Below are positions 5,720-13,490 of a stretch of 16,507 nucleotides of DNA, one piece after another. Source of the stretch: 38-11 sp927435965 (GTDB taxonomy: Bacteria > Bacillota > Clostridia > Tissierellales > Dethiosulfatibacteraceae); the NCBI GenBank assembly GCA_927435965.1, contig CAKMKB010000210.1, positions 1-16,507 on the forward strand, in the 5' to 3' direction. The position numbers and the translations under genes were made by a program. The stretch's first letter is position 1. Every line of letters begins with the position of its first letter. The notes beneath the pieces were generated by a model. The model was not told where the DNA came from, did not search any database, and saw nothing but the letters and a program-made list of their open reading frames with translations.

Positions 5720-7456
5720 TTGAATTTAATCGTTAAGTTTGCCAAATACTACCGTCCTCATCTTAAACTTTTTATTCTGGATATCTCATGTGCTTTTTGC
5801 ATTGCGGGCTTGGATTTATTATTTCCGTTGTTGTCAAGAAACATACTAAACCAATATATTCCTGAAAAAAACATGCGGGCTCTCATGATTACCGCAGTCG
5901 TTATGCTTTCCTTGTACCTAATAAGAAGCGTATTAAATTTTATTGTGTATTATTGGGGACACATCGTTGGTGTCAGAATAGAGTATGACATGAGAAAAAA
6001 ACTCTTCAGTCACTTGCAAACTCTCGACATCAGTTTTTTTGACGGCAGCAGGGTTGGTAAGTTAATGTCAAGACTAATCAATGATTTAAACACTATTTCA
6101 GAGTTAGCTCACCACGGACCTGAGGATGTATTTATTTCAGTTGTTATGTTAACTGGGTCATTTCTGATTCTTCTCAGGATTGAATGGCGCTTGACACTGG
6201 TATTGTTTGCCTTCATACCAATCATGCTAATCTTTGCTTTAAAAAAAGGTTCTATTATGAGGGCTAAGTTCAGAGATGTTCGTGAGAAAATCGCGGTCGT
6301 CAATGCACAAATAGAAAACAGCCTGTCAGGTATAAGGGTTGCAAAGGCTTTTACAAATGAAAGCTTTGAACAGGATAAATTTGACGATGGAAACTTCACT
6401 TTCAGGATGTCAAAAACTCGCGCCTATAAAACAATGGCCGAGTTTTACACAGGCATCAACCTCTTTATGAATTTCCTGACACTAATCACAATAATCCTAG
6501 GTGGTTACTTTGTATATACAGATGCCATGTCATACGGGGATTTACTAGCCTTTATACTATATACTAATTTCTTTCTGGATCCAATCAAACGACTTACCAA
6601 TTTCACAGAACAGTTTCAAGATGGAATGTCGGGATTTGAAAGGTTTACCGATCTTCTATCGGTTGAGCCAAAAATTCAAGATACAGAAACTGCAAAGAAT
6701 CTAAATCAAGTTGAGGGAAATATTTCAATTGAAAATGTATCTTTCTCCTATGAAGATGATGAAAAAAACAAGGTTTTGCGAAATGTCAACATTCAAATAC
6801 ATGCAGGCAAAACTGTTGCATTGGTAGGCCCATCCGGTGGAGGCAAAACCACTCTTTGCCATCTGATCCCAAGATTTTATGACGTTTCAGAGGGTGAAAT
6901 AAAGATTGACGGTGAAAACATCAAAAACATTACAATAAAATCTCTTAGAAGTCATATAGGCCTAATACAGCAAAGTGTTTTTCTTTTCACAGGATCCATA
7001 AAGGACAATATTCTTTACGGCAATATAGATGCGACTGAAGAAGAGATCATTGAAGCCGCCAAGAATGCTAGCATCCATGACTTCATCATATCACTGCCAA
7101 ATGGTTATGATACATATATTGGAGAGCGTGGCATCAAACTGTCAGGTGGACAGCAGCAAAGATTGTCAATCGCCAGAGTCTTTCTCAAAAATCCACCAAT
7201 TTTAATTTTAGACGAAGCAACCTCTGCGCTTGATAATGTTACTGAATTGATGATTCAAAGGTCTCTAGAGAAGCTTTCTAAAGGCAGAACAACTCTGGTT
7301 ATAGCCCATAGGCTATCCACCATTAAAAACGCCGATGAGATTATTGTCATCGATGACAAGGGTATTAGGGAAAGAGGTACCCATGAAGAGTTGATCAAAG
7401 CTGATGGCATTTATGCAAATCTCTATCAGTTTCAGTTCAAAGATCTTGTTAAATAA
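5720..7456 (+). CDS. ABC exporter, fused permease and ATPase (MsbA/BmrA type half-transporter)
   Basis: This full-length half-transporter is expected to work as a membrane homodimer. An N-terminal ABC_membrane domain of six helices spans about residues 10-300. The C-terminal ATPase has Walker A GPSGGGKT (370-377), Q-loop QQSVF (417-421), signature LSGGQQQR (474-481), Walker B ILILDEA (494-500) with Glu499, and the H-loop VIAHRLS (527-533) with His530. All catalytic residues are present. I place the start at TTG 5720 (578 residues) because GGAGG (5710-5714) stands 5 nt upstream; ATG codons at 5702 and 5708 in the same frame lack a ribosome binding site and would only add up to six residues. 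Substrate is unknown: lipid or multidrug export is typical. No promoter of its own is evident, so it may be read through from coaX. Confidence 0.9.
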   Translation: MNLIVKFAKYYRPHLKLFILDISCAFCIAGLDLLFPLLSRNILNQYIPEKNMRALMITAVVMLSLYLIRSVLNFIVYYWGHIVGVRIEYDMRKKLFSHLQTLDISFFDGSRVGKLMSRLINDLNTISELAHHGPEDVFISVVMLTGSFLILLRIEWRLTLVLFAFIPIMLIFALKKGSIMRAKFRDVREKIAVVNAQIENSLSGIRVAKAFTNESFEQDKFDDGNFTFRMSKTRAYKTMAEFYTGINLFMNFLTLITIILGGYFVYTDAMSYGDLLAFILYTNFFLDPIKRLTNFTEQFQDGMSGFERFTDLLSVEPKIQDTETAKNLNQVEGNISIENVSFSYEDDEKNKVLRNVNIQIHAGKTVALVGPSGGGKTTLCHLIPRFYDVSEGEIKIDGENIKNITIKSLRSHIGLIQQSVFLFTGSIKDNILYGNIDATEEEIIEAAKNASIHDFIISLPNGYDTYIGERGIKLSGGQQQRLSIARVFLKNPPILILDEATSALDNVTELMIQRSLEKLSKGRTTLVIAHRLSTIKNADEIIVIDDKGIRERGTHEELIKADGIYANLYQFQFKDLVK

Positions 7457-7490
7457 AGGAGCGTGCTATATAGCATGCTCCTCTTTTTTT
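7457..7490 (+). terminator. Terminator between the ABC exporter and clpC
   Basis: AGGAGC (7457-7462) and GCTCCT (7477-7482) pair, with an inner GTGC/GCAT section, followed by C and seven T's. It terminates the plus-strand gene. It overlaps the last codons of clpC on the minus strand, where the tail is less T-rich. Confidence 0.85.
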
Positions 7491-9919
7491 GTAATTCTTA
7501 GCTGACCATCCTCAACCCTAACAATCAGATTGTCATCCTTTGTGATGTTGCCTTTCAGTATCTCTTCAGACAATGTATCCTCTATCATTTTCCTGATGGT
7601 ACGTTGCAACGGTCGAGCCCCAAATACTGGATCAAAGCCTGCTTCTGCAAGCAACTCCCGAGCATCGTCGTCGACTTCTATACTGATTCCCAGCTCAGCC
7701 AATCTATTTTGTAGATTAACAGTCATCAATCCAACGATTTCTTTAATGTTTTCTTTGTTCAAAGAATGGAATACAATGATGTCATCTAATCGATTCAGAA
7801 ACTCAGGCCTAAATGTTTTTTTCAATTCTCCCATGACGTTATCTTTCATTTTTTCATACTCATTTTTTTCTATATCCTTCTCTTCTCCGGAAGTAAAACC
7901 GAGAGTCTTTTGTTTCTTGATAGTGCTGGCACCAACATTGGATGTCATGATAATGATTGTATTCTTGAAATCCACTGTTCTGCCTTTAGAATCTGTCATT
8001 CTTCCATCATCCAGAAGTTGGAGCAAAATATTAAACACATCGGGATGAGCCTTTTCAATCTCATCGAATAGTATAACAGAATATGGTTTTCTTCTAACTT
8101 TTTCGGTCAGCTGACCTCCCTCTTCGTAACCGACATACCCGGGAGGAGATCCAACCAATTTGGATACCGAGTGTTTTTCCATGTATTCTGACATATCTAC
8201 CCTAATGATGGCGTTCTCATCTCCAAATAATGCTTCAGCCAGAGCTTTAGACAATTCAGTTTTCCCAACTCCTGTAGGACCAAGAAATATGAATGATCCA
8301 ATAGGTTTTTTAGGATCCTTCAACCCAACTCTAGCTCTCCTGATTGCTTTTGCTGTTGCTTCGACAGCTTGTTCCTGACCGATCAGTCTCTTATGTAGTA
8401 TTTGTTCAAGATTTAATAACCTATCAGTTTCATCTGATGCCATTTTTCTGACTGGTATACCCGTCCAGGACGAAACAATCTGTGCAATATCATCATAATC
8501 TATAAAGGTATCATTGGTAGAAGATTCCTGTTTCCAGGATTTTTTGCGATTATCAAGGTCTTCTATCAATTCCTTTTCTTTGTCTCTTAGCTCTGCTGCT
8601 TGTTCAAATTTCTGCTTATTAATTGCCTCCTGCTTTTCATTGGATGTCTTTTTCAACAATTCTTCCAAGTCTTTTAAATCAGGTGGTGCTGTAACTGTTT
8701 TTATCCTTTGTTTAGAAGATGCCTCATCGATAAGATCTATTGCTTTGTCTGGCAAAAAACGATCAGCAATATATCTGTGAGACAGTTTTGCTGCAGCCTC
8801 TATGGCCTCGTCTGTTATTGTTACTTTATGATGGGCTTCGTATTTATCCCTGAGACCTTTTAAAATATCTATTGTCTCTTCTACTGTTGGTTCTTTAACT
8901 AATACTGTCTGAAACCTTCTCTCTAGTGCTGTATCCTTTTCAATATGTTTTTTATACTCATCCAAAGTGGTAGCGCCTATTGCCTGAATTTCTCCATTAG
9001 CCAATGAAGGCTTGAGAATGCTTGAGGCATCAATAGCACCTTCTGCACCACCGGCACCTATTAGAGTGTGTAATTCATCCAAGAAAAGTATGATATTACC
9101 GTCACTGATTATTTCATTCATAACATTTTTCAGTCTTTCCTCAAACTCTCCTCTATATTTGGCTCCAGCTACCATCCCTGCCAAATCTAAAGACACTACT
9201 GTCTTATTCTTTAGAATCTCCGGAACATTGCCGTCCACTATGGCTTGTGCAAAGCCCTCAGCTATTGCTGTCTTGCCTACTCCCGGTTCGCCTATCAAAA
9301 CTGGATTGTTTTTCTTTCTTCTACTGAGGACTTGAATTACTCTTTTTATTTCCTCTTGACGCCCGATAATGGGATCAATTTTACCGTTTTTTGCAGACTC
9401 ATTAAGATTTTTTCCATACTTTTCAAGGTTCTCCAAGCTTTTATCTCTTTTTGTTGATTGGTTGATTGGTTGGTTTTCTGGTTTTCCATTCAACACATAA
9501 CTTCCCAAATCATTCTGCAACATTTCAGAGGTCAGCCCGAACTCTCGCAGCAGAATCGCAGCTACTCCTTCACCTTCAGCTACTATTGCCATCAACAGAT
9601 GCTCTGTTTCAATAAAATCAAAACCGTATTTTGCTGCGAATTGACTTGCAAGTTCAATAATATTTTTTGTCCTTGGACTTATTGTAATACTATTTACGTT
9701 CTCAGTGCCTTTCCCAACTATTGCAAAGATACCTTCAGTTATCTTGTCCTCATTCAAGTTCCTTCCATGTAGTATTTTGCCAGCAAGCCCTTCATCTTCT
9801 ATTACCAGGCCTAGAAGTATATGCTCTGAACCCAATACTGAATGCTTAAATTCGAGTGCTTTCTTTTGAGCTATCTCTAAAACTTTTTTACTTGATGTGC
9901 TAAATTCCTTTCCAAACAT
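7466..9919 (-). CDS. clpC: ATP-dependent Clp protease ATP-binding subunit ClpC
   Basis: ClpC is a hexameric Hsp100 unfoldase that feeds substrates to ClpP. The 817-residue protein has two N-terminal Clp repeats (1-145), AAA1 with Walker A GEPGVGKT (210-217) and Walker B ILFLDELHT (277-285), and a coiled middle domain with a UvrB/C-like segment near 435-452. AAA2 has Walker A GPTGVGKT (547-554) and Walker B VILFDEIEKA (615-624). The LGF tripeptide at 673-675 sits where the ClpP-docking loop is expected. Glu32 (SEHILLGL) and Glu106 (ETEHLLMA) are at the positions known to bind phosphoarginine in B. subtilis ClpC. It is last in the ctsR operon, 11 nt after mcsB, with a GAGAGGTGA site. The middle domain suggests the McsA/McsB adaptor interaction. 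Confidence 0.97.
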   Translation of the reverse strand: MFGKEFSTSSKKVLEIAQKKALEFKHSVLGSEHILLGLVIEDEGLAGKILHGRNLNEDKITEGIFAIVGKGTENVNSITISPRTKNIIELASQFAAKYGFDFIETEHLLMAIVAEGEGVAAILLREFGLTSEMLQNDLGSYVLNGKPENQPINQSTKRDKSLENLEKYGKNLNESAKNGKIDPIIGRQEEIKRVIQVLSRRKKNNPVLIGEPGVGKTAIAEGFAQAIVDGNVPEILKNKTVVSLDLAGMVAGAKYRGEFEERLKNVMNEIISDGNIILFLDELHTLIGAGGAEGAIDASSILKPSLANGEIQAIGATTLDEYKKHIEKDTALERRFQTVLVKEPTVEETIDILKGLRDKYEAHHKVTITDEAIEAAAKLSHRYIADRFLPDKAIDLIDEASSKQRIKTVTAPPDLKDLEELLKKTSNEKQEAINKQKFEQAAELRDKEKELIEDLDNRKKSWKQESSTNDTFIDYDDIAQIVSSWTGIPVRKMASDETDRLLNLEQILHKRLIGQEQAVEATAKAIRRARVGLKDPKKPIGSFIFLGPTGVGKTELSKALAEALFGDENAIIRVDMSEYMEKHSVSKLVGSPPGYVGYEEGGQLTEKVRRKPYSVILFDEIEKAHPDVFNILLQLLDDGRMTDSKGRTVDFKNTIIIMTSNVGASTIKKQKTLGFTSGEEKDIEKNEYEKMKDNVMGELKKTFRPEFLNRLDDIIVFHSLNKENIKEIVGLMTVNLQNRLAELGISIEVDDDARELLAEAGFDPVFGARPLQRTIRKMIEDTLSEEILKGNITKDDNLIVRVEDGQLRITKKEEHAI

Positions 9920-9930
9920 TTTGTCACCTC

Positions 9931-10938
9931 TCAGTTTATTTTATTTCTTATGACTTCGGCTCTTTTAATGTCTCTTTCCATATCACTCATTTCCTTTCTG
10001 CTCATAAACTGTAAGCTTGCAGGTTGAATTTCAATGAAAAGTTTATCAATATCATTAATATTATTATCTGTTATCAGTCCTGATGTAATCCCTAATTTAA
10101 GAAAAGATATTAATCTAACCGCTTCATCAGTGGATATTACTCTAGTATTCTTTAAAATACCATATGCTCTGAATATTTTATCTTCGAAGCTTATAGCGCT
10201 TTTTTTAAAAATATTTTCTCTGATTATTCTTTCCTTATCAGCAATCTGTCGTGTTACATGGTCTATTTTCTTAATAATAGTTTCTTCACTATCCCCTAAA
10301 GTGGATTGATTGGAAATCTGATATAGAGATCCCAATGCTTTGGTTCCCTCTCCATAAACACCCCTGACAGCAAGTCCAAATTGGGCGATAGTAGCCAACA
10401 CCTTATTGATTTCCTTGGTCATTTCCATAGCGGGCAAATGAAGCATGACTGAAGCTCTCAAACCTGTTCCCAGGTTTGTGGGACAAGATGTCAGGTATCC
10501 AATTTTTTCATCATAAGCGTATTTCAGTGAGTTTCCTAGCTGATTATCCAACTCATCTGCCTTTTCCCAAGATTTTTTGAGTGATAATCCTGAATCAAGA
10601 ACTTGTATCCTTATATGGTCCTCTTCATTAATCATAATTGTTTCATCTTCTTGTTCGCTCATTGCAAAACCGCTGATGTTGGGAGTATATAATAAAGCTG
10701 GGCTTATAATGTGTTTTTCAACCAACATTTTTCTCTCTATGATTGGTATATCCTTAATCTTGAAATCCAAATATTTTTTTTTATCCAAAGACTTTGTGAC
10801 ATCGTCATATACCAGCTTAGCTTCATCTACACCTATCCTATTGGGAAATTTGTAGTTATCCAGGTTTCTGGCTAATCGAATCCTGCTACTAACCACCACA
10901 TCTCTGAATTCTCCGCTATTACGCATCCACAATATCAT
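9931..10938 (-). CDS. mcsB: Protein arginine kinase McsB
   Basis: McsB phosphorylates arginine side chains, marking proteins for ClpC-ClpP. It is a single phosphagen-kinase catalytic domain of 335 residues. Visible elements are VVVSSRIRLARNL (14-26), NEEDHIRIQ (104-112), CPTNLGTGLRASVMLHLP (152-169) with the catalytic-site cysteine, RGVYGEGT (192-199), and the C-terminal RDIKRAEVIR (322-331), which corresponds to the conserved phosphoarginine-binding tail of McsB and is absent from metabolic creatine/arginine kinases. The ATG follows GAGGTG with 7-nt spacing. The mcsA stop lies 14 nt upstream, so translation is probably coupled. McsB also inactivates CtsR during heat stress in Bacillus-type systems. 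Confidence 0.96.
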   Translation of the reverse strand: MILWMRNSGEFRDVVVSSRIRLARNLDNYKFPNRIGVDEAKLVYDDVTKSLDKKKYLDFKIKDIPIIERKMLVEKHIISPALLYTPNISGFAMSEQEDETIMINEEDHIRIQVLDSGLSLKKSWEKADELDNQLGNSLKYAYDEKIGYLTSCPTNLGTGLRASVMLHLPAMEMTKEINKVLATIAQFGLAVRGVYGEGTKALGSLYQISNQSTLGDSEETIIKKIDHVTRQIADKERIIRENIFKKSAISFEDKIFRAYGILKNTRVISTDEAVRLISFLKLGITSGLITDNNINDIDKLFIEIQPASLQFMSRKEMSDMERDIKRAEVIRNKIN

Positions 10939-10952
10939 AACTTTTCACCTCT

Positions 10953-11432
10953 TTATCGGTTTTCCATGTCTTTGATTTTATCTCTTAATTCTGCGGCTTT
11001 TTCATATTCTTCCAGCTCAATTGCTTCCTTTAGTTGATTCTTTAACATTGTTAATTCTTCACTGGTCTTCATCTCGCCGTCATCTTTATTAGGTGTCTTC
11101 CCTATATGACTGTCATGACCATGGATATTCCTTATCAAAGGTGATAATCTACTCTTGAAAGCGTTGTAGCAATGACTGCAACCGAATTTTCCATATTTTC
11201 TAAACTCATCATATGTCATATGGCATTCGGGACAACTTAATGTGCTCTGTGTTTCTGGCTTATGATAATCTGATAAGAATCCTGACATGATGTTTTGAAC
11301 CGTAAAAGGGTTATTCAGACCCGTATACTTCTTAGCACAAGTTTCGCAAAGATTTTCTTCGATTTTTTGACTATTTACTATTCTTGTCAAGTGAATACTA
11401 GCTACATTTTTCCCACATTCATTACACAACAT
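10953..11432 (-). CDS. mcsA: McsA, zinc-binding activator of McsB
   Basis: This small adaptor stimulates McsB kinase and links it to CtsR and ClpC. The 159-residue protein has four CxxC pairs (Cys3/6, 29/32, 67/70 and 85/88), consistent with two zinc-ribbon sites, and a C-terminal UVR coiled motif (about 128-157, with LEEYEKAAELRDKIK). This is the standard McsA architecture and length. The ATG is preceded by AAGGGGTGA, which overlaps the ctsR stop region. It is the second gene of the operon, between ctsR and mcsB. The UVR segment is similar to that in the ClpC middle domain, which is a normal feature of the pair. Confidence 0.94.
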   Translation of the reverse strand: MLCNECGKNVASIHLTRIVNSQKIEENLCETCAKKYTGLNNPFTVQNIMSGFLSDYHKPETQSTLSCPECHMTYDEFRKYGKFGCSHCYNAFKSRLSPLIRNIHGHDSHIGKTPNKDDGEMKTSEELTMLKNQLKEAIELEEYEKAAELRDKIKDMENR

Positions 11433-11443
11433 ACAATCACCCC

Positions 11444-11902
11444 TTATATCAGAATCAAAAGCATTTCTTTCATGAAATCCGCTCTTATTTCGTTCCTATC
11501 ATTTTGATATATTTTGCTTAATGCCCTATCGCTAAAGACCCTGCTCATCAACTGCATCTCTCTTTTAGTTATCAGCTTTTTTTCAAATAGATTTTTAATG
11601 ATACCTTCTGCTTGTGCTTTTGTCAGGCTATCCCCTATGGTGTCCTTAAGGATTCTTTCAATGTGTTTATCAGGATCGGTTTGAACTTTATAAATCTTTA
11701 TATATCCACCGCCACCTCTTCTGCTTTCAACCACAAAACCCCGGTCATTTCCGAATCTTGTCGTTAATACATAATTAATTTGGGATGGAGCGCAATTGAA
11801 GTGTTGAGCTAAAATATTTCTCTGAATCTCAACACTGTCACTTTTTTCGTTTTCAATAATCATTTTTATGTAATCCTCAATAATATCGCTCAATTTTGCC
11901 AA
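11444..11902 (-). CDS. ctsR: Transcriptional repressor of class III heat-shock genes, CtsR
   Basis: CtsR is a dimeric winged-helix repressor of clp genes; in Bacillus-type systems its glycine-rich loop acts as a thermosensor. The 152-residue protein has the N-terminal MAKLSDIIEDYIK, the helix-turn-helix around 25-50, and the RRGGGGYI wing at 61-68 including the four glycines. The C-terminal domain (about 75-152) is the McsB/ClpC-interacting part. The start is a TTG at 11902: the codon directly before it in frame is TGA, and GAGGTG stands 6 nt upstream, so no earlier start is possible. The gene leads the operon and has a perfect CtsR heptad repeat in its own promoter, so it is autoregulated. 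Confidence 0.96.
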   Translation of the reverse strand: MAKLSDIIEDYIKMIIENEKSDSVEIQRNILAQHFNCAPSQINYVLTTRFGNDRGFVVESRRGGGGYIKIYKVQTDPDKHIERILKDTIGDSLTKAQAEGIIKNLFEKKLITKREMQLMSRVFSDRALSKIYQNDRNEIRADFMKEMLLILI

Positions 11903-11924
11903 TCAAATCACCTCTTTTATAGAC

Positions 11925-11941
11925 TTTGACTTTCTTTGACC
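11925..11941 (-). promoter_or_regulatory. CtsR operator
   Basis: On the minus strand, GGTCAAAGAAAGTCAAA is a perfect tandem heptad (GGTCAAA-N3-AGTCAAA) matching the known CtsR box. It covers about +5 to +21 of the predicted ctsR transcript, so bound CtsR would block initiation or early clearance. Confidence 0.95.
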
Positions 11942-11952
11942 TTTGCAATTAT

Positions 11953-11980
11953 ATTATAGCACTTGTTTTAAAAAAATCAA
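11953..11980 (-). promoter_or_regulatory. Promoter of the ctsR-mcsA-mcsB-clpC operon
   Basis: On the minus strand, TTGATT (11975-11980) and TATAAT (11953-11958) are 16 nt apart, with TGC before the -10 box (extended -10). The promoter lies within an 11-bp inverted repeat, and the CtsR operator follows directly. Confidence 0.8.
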
Positions 11981-11988
11981 GTGCTATA
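11955..11988. repeat. Perfect 11-bp inverted repeat overlapping the ctsR promoter
   Basis: TATAGCACTTG (11955-11965) and CAAGTGCTATA (11978-11988) are exact reverse complements around a 12-nt A/T loop. The arms contain parts of the -10 and -35 boxes. It may also act as the ctpA transcription end on the minus strand, although the T-run is in the loop rather than after the stem. Confidence 0.8.
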
Positions 11989-12016
11989 TTGTATGCCTTT
12001 ATTATATTGAGTTGAT

Positions 12017-13234
12017 TCACTTAAGCTTAATGATTTCAATTGCTCTCTGCAACTGAATATCCTCATCTATATATTCAGGTCCGTAAGATGCATCCTCAGG
12101 CAATTCAACATACACATCAGGTTCAATTCCAATACCGTGTATATTGACGTCATTTGGTGTAAAGTATTCTGACACTGTTAGTTTTATACCTGATCCATCT
12201 TCAAGTGGCATGATTCTTTGTACAATCCCTTTTCCAAAAGTTTTCGTGCCAACAAGTGTACCTGAGGCCGTGTCTTTAACCGCTCCTGCTAAAATTTCTG
12301 AGGCGCTTGCACTTCCTTCGTTGATAAGGACTACCATTGGAACATCAATTTTTCTCTTGTCTGAATTATAGTATTCTCTTTGCCCATCTCGTGTTTGAGT
12401 ATAAGTAACGATGGTTTCTCCCAATAATTCATCTGCAATCTCTGTAACCGATGTAATCAATCCGCCTGGATTATACCTTAAATCTACTATTAACCCAGCC
12501 ATTGCTTGTGTTGTCAACGCCTTGAGAGCAGCTTTAAAATCTTCATCAGTCTGTTGATCAAAAGTTGTAATTCTTATATAGCCGATATTATCTTCCAACA
12601 TCTCATACTTGATTGTCTCTATTTTAATATTCTGTCTGGTGATAATAACATCAAAATTTAACTCAGTTCCATCTTTTTGTGTCCTATTTATTGTTATTGT
12701 AACATCTGTTCCCGGTAATCCCTTCATAACACTTACTGCGTCCGACAACGTATCGCCAGTGTATTCAACTCCGTTGACCTTAGATATGAAGTCACCGGTT
12801 TTCAGGCCAGCTTTATCCGCAGGAGTATCCTCAATTGGTGAAACAACAACAATTTTATTATCCTCTGTTACCGACACATAAACACCAATCCCGCTGTACT
12901 CGCCTTGAGTTTGTTCGATTAGAGAATTGAAATCTTCAGTTGTCAAATATTCCGAGTAAGGATCCTCTAAAACATCTACCATACCTTTCAAAGAACCTTC
13001 GAATATTTCCAACTCATCTTTTTCGTATAAAAAGTTTTCTTGAACAAATTTTGAAATGTATTCATGCTTTTCGTATTTACTCTCAAGCTCTCTTAAAGCA
13101 TTGTATCTTTCCATAGGGATGATAATCTTATCGTCAGTCTTAAAACCTAGATATGTAGTGCCTGCCAGTGTAGCAGAGAATGTTATCAAAATTACAATTA
13201 TTACTATAATTAGAGCTCTTTTTTTAGATATCAT
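12017..13234 (-). CDS. ctpA: S41 family C-terminal processing peptidase (CtpA/CtpB)
   Basis: This membrane-anchored serine protease is of the carboxyl-terminal-processing family and cuts extracytoplasmic proteins after PDZ-mediated recognition. I start it at ATG 13234 (405 residues) because AAGGAG (13241-13246) is 6 nt upstream; in-frame starts at 13237, 13252, 13261 and TTG 13264 are less well placed. It has a signal anchor at about 6-30, a PDZ domain at about 110-195 (GIGVYVSVTEDN...GLKTGDFISKVNG), and a peptidase core. The catalytic pair is Ser310 in NEGSASASE and Lys335 in TFGKGIVQ, with Gln339 four residues on, as in Prc/CtpB. B. subtilis CtpB is a sporulation protease, but CtpA-type roles are also common. 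It lies upstream of the clp operon, which has its own promoter. Confidence 0.93.
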   Translation of the reverse strand: MISKKRALIIVIIVILITFSATLAGTTYLGFKTDDKIIIPMERYNALRELESKYEKHEYISKFVQENFLYEKDELEIFEGSLKGMVDVLEDPYSEYLTTEDFNSLIEQTQGEYSGIGVYVSVTEDNKIVVVSPIEDTPADKAGLKTGDFISKVNGVEYTGDTLSDAVSVMKGLPGTDVTITINRTQKDGTELNFDVIITRQNIKIETIKYEMLEDNIGYIRITTFDQQTDEDFKAALKALTTQAMAGLIVDLRYNPGGLITSVTEIADELLGETIVTYTQTRDGQREYYNSDKRKIDVPMVVLINEGSASASEILAGAVKDTASGTLVGTKTFGKGIVQRIMPLEDGSGIKLTVSEYFTPNDVNIHGIGIEPDVYVELPEDASYGPEYIDEDIQLQRAIEIIKLK

Positions 13235-13275
13235 CATGTTCTCCTTGTGCATTACTTTCATCAAAATACCATGTA

Positions 13276-13284
13276 ATTATATCA
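13276..13284 (-). promoter_or_regulatory. Possible extended -10 promoter of ctpA
   Basis: TGATATAAT on the minus strand is a consensus extended -10 about 40 nt before the ctpA start. No good -35 box is found at the right distance, so this is tentative. Confidence 0.45.
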
Positions 13285-13331
13285 CAAGTATCCTTTATTT
13301 TGTATTAATAAATCAATCAGTCAAGTTTTTC

Positions 13332-13360
13332 TTGCTTTAATCCATCTTAAATCTTATAAT
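13332..13360 (+). promoter_or_regulatory. Promoter of tRNA-Arg
   Basis: TTGCTT (13332-13337) and TATAAT (13355-13360) are spaced by 17 nt. The start near 13367 leaves a short leader before the mature tRNA. Confidence 0.75.
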
Positions 13361-13375
13361 GTTATTATTGTATTT

Positions 13376-13452
13376 GCTCTCATAGCTCAAATGGATAGAG
13401 CACCGGTCTTCGGAACCGGGTGTTATGGGTTCGAGTCCTATTGGGAGCACCA
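13376..13452 (+). tRNA. tRNA-Arg (anticodon UCG)
   Basis: A complete cloverleaf is seen. The acceptor GCTCTCA (13376-13382) pairs with TGGGAGC (13442-13448) with one G-U; the D-stem is GCTC/GAGC, the anticodon stem CCGGT/ACCGG with loop CTTCGGA, and the T-arm ATGGG-TTCGAGT-CCTAT. The anticodon is TCG at 13410-13412, which reads CGA and probably other CGN arginine codons. Discriminator A and an encoded CCA end (13450-13452) are present. It is a single tRNA gene with its own promoter and terminator. Confidence 0.97.
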
Positions 13453-13460
13453 ATTTTTAG

Positions 13461-13490
13461 AAGTCTGGAAAATCCAGACTTTTAATTTTT
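13461..13490 (+). terminator. Terminator of tRNA-Arg
   Basis: AAGTCTGGA (13461-13469) and TCCAGACTT (13473-13481) form a perfect 9-bp stem with an AAA loop, followed by TTAATTTTTT. It abuts the 3' end of the convergent exoA gene. Confidence 0.85.

Noticed and set aside
11966..11990. Rho-independent terminator for ctpA
   Set aside because: The inverted repeat exists, but the T-run is in the loop and none follows the stem on the minus strand, so termination is not well supported.
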